Source: Kitasatospora aureofaciens (GTDB taxonomy: Bacteria > Actinomycetota > Actinomycetes > Streptomycetales > Streptomycetaceae). From it: a DNA stretch of 64,000 bases. Both the position numbers and the translations under genes were made by a program. The notes beneath the pieces are model-generated. The model saw nothing but the letters and a program-made list of their open reading frames with translations, had not been told where the DNA came from and did no database searches. Shown piece by piece: positions 59,236-64,000 of this stretch. The DNA lies in assembly GCF_019192735.1 (NCBI RefSeq), contig NZ_JAHTKP010000003.1, positions 1 through 64,000 on the forward strand, given 5' to 3'. Position 1 is the first letter of the stretch; every line of letters starts with the position of its first letter.

Positions 59236-60356
59236 CTTCCGCCGAGCAGTACGCGGCGTCGGTCGGGGAGTGGGCGACCGGCGCCGAGGCATACGGGCTG
59301 ATCACCGTCGACGTGCCGGCCGAGCACTGGATCGAGGCGCTCACCAGCGCGCGCGACGTGCTGGGCCTGGGCTTCTTCGACTGGCTGAGCGCCGTCGACG
59401 AGCTGGCCGACGGCTTCTCCGTGGTCGCGCACCTGGCCTCCGCCGACGGGCACGCGGTACGCCACCTGGCGGTGCGCACCCGGGTGCCGCGCGACAAGGC
59501 CGCGCTGCCGACCGCCGTGGCGGTGTACGCCGGTGCCGCGTGGCACGAGCGCGAGACCCACGAGATGTTCGGCATCGACTTCCCCGGGCACCCCCACCTG
59601 GCCATCCTGCTGCTGCCGGACGGCTTCGAGGGGCACCCGCTGCGCAAGGAGTTCGTGCTCGCGGCCCGCGTCGCCAAGGCCTGGCCGGGCGCCAAGGAGC
59701 CGGGCGAGTCGGATCACGGCGACGGGCCGACCCGGCGCAAGATCCAGCCGGCCGGTGTGCCGGACCCGAACGAGTGGGGGCCGCTCAAGGGCACCCTGCC
59801 GCCGGTCGCCGAACGGCCTGCGCGCGGTGCGCGGGCGGCGGGCGCGGCGGCGCGGACGCCGCGGGCGGCAGCTGCCGGTGCCGCTGCTGCCACTGGGGCG
59901 GCTGGGGCGGCTGCCGCCGGCGAGGGTGCGCCCGTGCGGGCGGACCGTCCGCGGCGGACGCGGTCGGTGGCGGAGGGGTCGGCGAGCCAGGCGGCTGGCG
60001 AGGCTCCTGCAGCTCCTGCGGCTGAGGGGACTCCTGCGGCCGGGGAGACTCCCGCTGTGCGGGCGGACCGTCCGCGGCGGACCCGGTCGGTGTCCGACGG
60101 GTCGGTCAGCCAGGCGGCTGAGGAGACTTCTGCGGCTCCTGCGGCCGAGGAGCCCAAGGCCGAGCGCCCGGCTCCCGCGCGGACCCGGTCGTCGGACGCG
60201 CCCTGGCACAACCCGGTGCCGGCGCACGACGAGAAGCCCGCCGAGGCGTCGTCCGAGGCCTCGTCCGAGGCTCCGGCTGAGGCTCCGGCCGAGAAGAAGG
60301 ACGAGACGTCGGCCGGCCCGGCCGGCCCGACCGACCAGGACGGAGACGGCGCGTGA
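59232..60356 (+). CDS. nuoC: NADH-quinone oxidoreductase subunit C with a long disordered extension
   Basis: 374 aa, GTG at 59232. Residues ~20-195 are Nuo[41 protein letters not shown]. The rest, about 180 residues, is Ala/Pro/Glu-rich, carries two copies of [12 protein letters not shown], and ends [15 protein letters not shown]. In complete operons nuoD follows nuoC; here nuoH follows directly with a GTGA overlap. The extension is not needed for the NuoC fold and may bind partners. Confidence 0.9.
   Translation: MTSAEQYAASVGEWATGAEAYGLITVDVPAEHWIEALTSARDVLGLGFFDWLSAVDELADGFSVVAHLASADGHAVRHLAVRTRVPRDKAALPTAVAVYAGAAWHERETHEMFGIDFPGHPHLAILLLPDGFEGHPLRKEFVLAARVAKAWPGAKEPGESDHGDGPTRRKIQPAGVPDPNEWGPLKGTLPPVAERPARGARAAGAAARTPRAAAAGAAAATGAAGAAAAGEGAPVRADRPRRTRSVAEGSASQAAGEAPAAPAAEGTPAAGETPAVRADRPRRTRSVSDGSVSQAAEETSAAPAAEEPKAERPAPARTRSSDAPWHNPVPAHDEKPAEASSEASSEAPAEAPAEKKDETSAGPAGPTDQDGDGA
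59934..60092 (+). repeat. Two 36-bp direct repeats in the nuoC extension
   Basis: 59934-59969 and 60057-60092 are identical but for one base and encode [12 protein letters not shown]. The spacer between them, with Ala/Pro-rich codons, looks like a further degenerate duplication; the offset is 123 bp (41 codons), so the frame is kept. Confidence 0.85.
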
Positions 60357-61312
60357 ACCTGCTCGACACGGTGCTGCGCTGCGTCGCGACGCTCGTTGTC
60401 TTCCTCACCTTCCCGCTGGTCATCGGCCAGACCGAGCACAAGGTCATGGCGCACATGCAGGGCCGGCTCGGCCCGATGTACGCGGGCGGCTTCCACGGCT
60501 GGGCGCAGCTCGTCGCCGACGGCGTGAAGTTCGCGCAGAAGGAGGACATCGTCCCCGCCGGGGCGGACCGCCGGATCTTCCAGCTGGCGCCCGCCGTCTC
60601 GCTGCTGCCGTACCTCTTCGTGCTGCTGGCGATCCCGATCGGACCGGACGGCTTCGTCGGCCAGGCGATCGACGCAGGCCTGTTCTTCGTGCTGGCCGTG
60701 ATGGGCGTCGGCGTGATCGGCAAGCTGATGGCCGGCTGGGCCTCGGCGAACAAGTTCTCGCTGCTCGGCGGTCTGCGCACGGCCGCCCAGCTGATGTCGT
60801 ACGAGCTGCCGATGGTGCTGGCCGCGGCCTCGGTGGCGATGGCCGCCGGCACCCTGTCGCTGCCGGGGATCGTCGACGCCTGGCAGTGGTACTGGCTCCC
60901 GTGGCAGCTCATCGGCGCGTTCGTGTTCTTCACGGCCGGTCTGGCCGAGCTCCAGCGCCCGCCGTTCGACATGCCGGTGGCCGACTCGGAGATCATCTTC
61001 GGCGCGTACACCGAGTACACCGGCCTGCGCTTCGCGCTCTTCCTGCTCTCCGAGTACGTGGGCATCCTGGTGGTGGCCGGGCTTACCACCGTGCTCTTCC
61101 TGGGCGGCTGGCACGGCCCGCTGCCGGACCAGCTCGGCTGGCTCTGGACGATCCTGAAGACCTTCGCGCTGTCCTTCGTCGTGATCTGGCTGCGGGTGAC
61201 CTACCCGCGGCTGCGCGAGGACCAGCTGATGCGCTTCGCGTGGACCGTGCTGATCCCGCTGGCCCTGGTCCAGCTGGCCCTCACCGGCATCATCAAGGTG
61301 GCGATCTCATGA
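60353..61312 (+). CDS. nuoH: NADH-quinone oxidoreductase subunit H
   Basis: 319 aa, GTG at 60353 overlapping nuoC. Eight helices. EHKVMAHMQGRLGPMYAGGF is the conserved N-terminal loop, with KFAQKEDIVPAGADRRIF next to it and PFDMPVADSEIIFGAYTEY the quinone-site loop. It is the membrane subunit that meets the quinone chamber. Its stop overlaps a small repeat-borne frame leading to nuoI. Confidence 0.96.
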   Translation: MNLLDTVLRCVATLVVFLTFPLVIGQTEHKVMAHMQGRLGPMYAGGFHGWAQLVADGVKFAQKEDIVPAGADRRIFQLAPAVSLLPYLFVLLAIPIGPDGFVGQAIDAGLFFVLAVMGVGVIGKLMAGWASANKFSLLGGLRTAAQLMSYELPMVLAAASVAMAAGTLSLPGIVDAWQWYWLPWQLIGAFVFFTAGLAELQRPPFDMPVADSEIIFGAYTEYTGLRFALFLLSEYVGILVVAGLTTVLFLGGWHGPLPDQLGWLWTILKTFALSFVVIWLRVTYPRLREDQLMRFAWTVLIPLALVQLALTGIIKVAIS

Positions 61313-61389
61313 GCGAGCGAAGCGAGCGAATCATCGTTAGGTGCGTGTGGGCGAATGCCCCTGCCGAGCGCAGCGAGGTGGGCGCATGA
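61309..61389 (+). repeat. SERSER-type intergenic repeat carrying a 26-codon frame between nuoH and nuoI
   Basis: A short repeat beginning GAGCGAGCGAAGCGAGCGAA and ending near GCGCAGCGAGGTGGGCGC; I recall sequences of this type being scattered in streptomycete genomes. From ATG at 61309 (overlapping the nuoH stop as ATGA) it encodes MSERSERIIV and ends at a TGA (61387-61389) overlapping the nuoI ATG (61386). The repeat also provides the GAGGTGG before nuoI. Whether the peptide is made is unknown. Confidence 0.55.
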
Positions 61390-61961
61390 GCTTTCCCGGC
61401 GCCGGCCTTGCCAAGGGCCTGGCCGTGACTCTGCGGACGATGACGAAGAAGAGCGTCACCGCGCAGTACCCCGACGTGCAGCCGGTGCTGCCGCCGCGTT
61501 CGCGCGGCGTGATCGCGCTGCTGGAGGAGAACTGCACGGTGTGCATGCTCTGCGCGCGCGAGTGCCCGGACTGGTGCATCTACATCGACTCCCACAAGGA
61601 GACGCTGCCGGCCGCCGATCCGAACGCGCGCGCCCGCACCCGCAACGTGCTGGACCGCTTCGCGATCGACTTCTCGCTCTGCATGTACTGCGGGATCTGC
61701 ATCGAGGTGTGCCCGTTCGACGCGCTGTTCTGGTCGCCGGAGTTCGAGTACGCGGAGACGGACATCCTGGAGCTGACCCACGAGCGGGAGAAGCTCCGCG
61801 AGTGGATGTGGACCGTCCCGGCGCCGCCGGCGCTGGACCCGGCGGCCGAGGAGCCCAAGGAGATCGCCACCGCACGCAAGGCGGCGGACAAGCTGGCTGC
61901 CGCTGCCGCTGCCGCTGCTGCTGCCGCTGTCGCTGTCGAGGAGAAGGGTGACGACGCATGA
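61386..61961 (+). CDS. nuoI: NADH-quinone oxidoreductase subunit I (two 4Fe-4S)
   Basis: 191 aa, ATG at 61386 with GAGGTGG upstream. [20 protein letters not shown] and [20 protein letters not shown] are the two ferredoxin motifs that hold N6a and N6b. The C-terminus has a run of eleven Ala encoded by repeated GCT/GCC, then EEKGDDA. It overlaps nuoJ by ATGA. NuoI normally takes electrons from NuoG, absent here. Confidence 0.95.
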   Translation: MSFPGAGLAKGLAVTLRTMTKKSVTAQYPDVQPVLPPRSRGVIALLEENCTVCMLCARECPDWCIYIDSHKETLPAADPNARARTRNVLDRFAIDFSLCMYCGICIEVCPFDALFWSPEFEYAETDILELTHEREKLREWMWTVPAPPALDPAAEEPKEIATARKAADKLAAAAAAAAAAAVAVEEKGDDA

Positions 61962-62674
61962 GTAGCGCCGCCCTGCTCGCGGCGACCGGCTCGCTGGAGC
62001 CGGCCGCCCGTTCGTTCCTGTCCCCCACCGGGGTGGAGATCGTCTTCCTCCTGGTCGGCATCGCCGTGCTCGGCTCGGCCGTCGTCGCCGTCAGCACCAA
62101 GCAGCTGGTGCACGCCGCGCTCTGGCTGGTGGTCGCGCTCGGCGGGCTGGCGATCGAGTTCCTGCTGCTCACCGCCGAGTTCATCGCCTGGGTGCAGGTG
62201 CTGATCTACCTCGGCTCGGTGATCGTCCTGGTGCTGTTCGGGCTCATGCTCACCAAGGCGCCGATCGGGCGCTCGCCGGACGCCGACTCGAAGAACCGCT
62301 GGGTCGCCCTGGCGGTGGCGCTGGCCTCCGCCGGGACGCTCGTGACGCTGGTCGTCGACGCCTTCCGGACCTCCTGGATCGACCTCGGCGCGGGCGGCGG
62401 TTCGGCCGCCGTCACCGGGGCGAGCCTGTTCCGGACCTGGGTGCTGCCCTTCGAGGCGCTGTCCGTGCTGCTGCTGGCCGCGCTGGTCGGCGCGATCGTG
62501 CTGTCGCGCGGGTCGAAGCTGCGGGTGCCGGCGCCGCGGGCCGGCAAGCTGCGGGCCGGACGGCCGGTCGGCTCGAACGGGACCGTCGCCGCGACCGCGC
62601 CCAAGCCAGCCGCTCCTGTTGCGCCGGCAGCTTCGGACGCTCCGGCCTCGTCGACCTCTGAGCAGGAGGGCTGA
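61958..62674 (+). CDS. nuoJ: NADH-quinone oxidoreductase subunit J
   Basis: 238 aa, ATG at 61958. Five helices: [60 protein letters not shown] and others, as expected of this pump subunit. The last ~50 residues are an Ala/Pro/Ser-rich tail ending STSEQEG, similar in style to the NuoC extension. It overlaps nuoK by one base (TGATG). Confidence 0.93.
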   Translation: MSSAALLAATGSLEPAARSFLSPTGVEIVFLLVGIAVLGSAVVAVSTKQLVHAALWLVVALGGLAIEFLLLTAEFIAWVQVLIYLGSVIVLVLFGLMLTKAPIGRSPDADSKNRWVALAVALASAGTLVTLVVDAFRTSWIDLGAGGGSAAVTGASLFRTWVLPFEALSVLLLAALVGAIVLSRGSKLRVPAPRAGKLRAGRPVGSNGTVAATAPKPAAPVAPAASDAPASSTSEQEG

Positions 62675-63045
62675 TGCACCTCGCCTACCCCGTCGTCCTC
62701 GCCGCGCTGCTGTTCAGCGTCGGCGTGTACGGCGTGCTCGCCCGGCGCAACGCCATCCTCGTGCTGATGTCCGTCGAGCTGATGCTCAACGCCGTCAACC
62801 TGAATCTCGTCGCCTTCGACGCCTGGCTGCGGGACTCGCTGCACGCCGGCCAGGCGCTCACCCTGTTCACCATCACCATCGCCGCCGCCGAGATCGGCCT
62901 CGGGCTCGCCATCGTCCTGCTGCTGTTCCGGGCCCGGGGCACCGCGGACATCGACCGGGCCACCGCGCTCGGCGACCCGGCCGAGCTGCTGGCCGAGGAG
63001 CCCCCGGCCGGAGCCGAGGCGCTGAAGGGCCAGGCCGCCGCATGA
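62674..63045 (+). CDS. nuoK: NADH-quinone oxidoreductase subunit K
   Basis: 123 aa, ATG at 62674. Three helices; [20 protein letters not shown] contains the conserved membrane Glu and [20 protein letters not shown] the second Glu. The end is a charged tail. It overlaps nuoL by ATGA. Confidence 0.95.
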   Translation: MHLAYPVVLAALLFSVGVYGVLARRNAILVLMSVELMLNAVNLNLVAFDAWLRDSLHAGQALTLFTITIAAAEIGLGLAIVLLLFRARGTADIDRATALGDPAELLAEEPPAGAEALKGQAAA

Positions 63046-64000
63046 ACCTCGCCCTGCCCGCCCTCGTCCCCGCGCTGCTCGCGCTCGGCGCCGCCGCCAC
63101 CCTGGCCGCCGGCAAGAAGGCGCCCGGCCTGGCCCGGCCGCTGGCGATCGTGCCGGTCGCCGTCTCGGCCGTGCTCGCCCTGGTGGTCGCGCTCCAGCTC
63201 GGCACCGGCCAGGCGCTCGACGCCGCCACCCGGCTCACCCCGACCGGCGGCCCGGACATCGCGCTGGCCATCCACCTGGACGGCTTCAGCTCGCTGATCT
63301 CCGTGCTGGTCGGCCTGGTCGCCACCTGTGTCCAGGTCTACTCGACCGCGTACCTGAAGGAGGACCCGCGCTACCCCTCGTACGCGGCGCTGGTCTCGCT
63401 GTTCACCGCGGCGATGTTCCTGGTCGTCTACTCGGGCGACCTGATCGTGCTGCTGGTCGGCTGGGAGGTCATGGGCATCTGCTCGTACTTCCTGATCGGC
63501 CACCATTGGGAGACCGCGGACGCCCGCTCGGCCTCGCTGAAGGCCTTCCTGGTCACCAAGCTCGGCGACGTGCCCTTCCTGTTCGGGATCTTCCTGCTCG
63601 GCGCCGACGCCCGCAGCTTCCGGATCCCGGACGTGCTGGCCGCCGCCACCGACGGGAAGCTCGGCCACCCGACGCTGATCGCGCTGCTTCTGCTCGCCGG
63701 GGTGGCGGGCAAGAGCGCGCAGTTCCCGCTGCACACCTGGCTCCCGGACGCGATGGCCGGTCCGACGCCGGTCTCCGCGCTGATCCACGCGGCCACCATG
63801 GTCGCGGCCGGTATCTACCTGGTCGCCCGGCTGCTGCCGGTGTTCCTGCTGTCCGGCGCGGCGCTGGTGGTGCTCGCCGTGATGGCCGCCGTGACGATGA
63901 TCGGCTCGGCGCTCTGCGCGCTCGCCCAGGACGATCTCAAGCGGGTGCTGGCCTACTCGACCGTCGGCCAGCTCGGCTACATGGCCGGCGCGCTGGCCAG
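63042..64000 (+). CDS. nuoL: NADH-quinone oxidoreductase subunit L (partial at window edge)
   Basis: ATG at 63042; the frame runs off the right edge after 319 codons. [40 protein letters not shown] (antiporter-type Glu), [15 protein letters not shown] and [20 protein letters not shown] with the conserved pump residues are typical of NuoL. nuoM and nuoN would be expected next, outside the window. Confidence 0.95.
   Translation, partial: MNLALPALVPALLALGAAATLAAGKKAPGLARPLAIVPVAVSAVLALVVALQLGTGQALDAATRLTPTGGPDIALAIHLDGFSSLISVLVGLVATCVQVYSTAYLKEDPRYPSYAALVSLFTAAMFLVVYSGDLIVLLVGWEVMGICSYFLIGHHWETADARSASLKAFLVTKLGDVPFLFGIFLLGADARSFRIPDVLAAATDGKLGHPTLIALLLLAGVAGKSAQFPLHTWLPDAMAGPTPVSALIHAATMVAAGIYLVARLLPVFLLSGAALVVLAVMAAVTMIGSALCALAQDDLKRVLAYSTVGQLGYMAGALA

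Noticed and set aside
1..64000. tRNA, rRNA or CRISPR array
   Set aside because: No cloverleaf-like segments with conserved T-arm sequence and no regularly spaced direct repeats were seen; short tandem repeats found are coding or intergenic.

Overview
The window is a GC-rich actinomycete chromosome segment, almost certainly from Streptomyces or the close relative Kitasatospora. The support is the developmental sigma factor BldN, chaplin and rodlin surface proteins, a gamma-butyrolactone (GBL) cassette, the futalosine menaquinone genes, and the pervasive GTG starts and GTGA/ATGA overlaps. No rRNA, tRNA or CRISPR array was recognised.

Layout. 0-2.2 kb (minus): bldN with its anti-sigma gene rsbN, cut by the left edge. 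2.6-5 kb: HAD phosphatase, glutaredoxin-like protein, DEDDh exonuclease. 5-11.2 kb (plus): rex with a Rex operator, then hemA-hemC-hemD and hemB. 11.2-15.6 kb: a sheath cluster of two rodlins, four short chaplins and three small unrecognised secreted proteins. 15.8-19.6 kb: secreted SGNH hydrolase with a lectin domain, mannosyltransferase-like membrane protein, MarR regulator. 20-27.4 kb: hemL, a histidine phosphatase and the System II cytochrome c biogenesis genes resA-ccdA-resB-resC. 27.5-30.8 kb: GBL cassette (AfsA-type synthase, two TetR-type receptors, three autoregulatory-element-like sites). 30.9-33.7 kb: acyl-CoA carboxylase epsilon and beta subunits, small PLDc_N membrane protein. 33.8-48 kb: menaquinone genes mqnL-mqnP and mqnM-(asnC)-mqnE, split by about 8 kb of accessory and decaying DNA. 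48-58 kb: L,D-transpeptidase-like protein, FabH-like synthase, TetR regulator, Ser/Thr kinase with a PQQ propeller, galE, HtrA-like lipoprotein protease, orphan histidine kinase. 58.2-64 kb: a partial complex I operon, nuoA-B-C-H-I-J-K-L, without nuoD-G and cut by the right edge.

How the parts fit. Heme synthesis, cytochrome c maturation, menaquinone synthesis and NADH dehydrogenase subunits form a respiration theme, with Rex as the visible redox sensor. BldN is known in Streptomyces to drive chaplin and rodlin genes. Here regulator and targets lie within 15 kb, and BldN-like promoter candidates (CGTAAC or CGCAAC, 16-17 nt, CGTT or similar) precede rsbN, one chaplin and the second rodlin. The GBL cassette combines an acidic, true-receptor-like protein and a basic, pseudo-receptor-like protein, each with its own operator candidate. 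The 36.6-44.5 kb interval holds a gene split by a truncated TnpB-like element, a mosaic duplicate of the HIT gene, and a 25-codon relic of a VOC gene.
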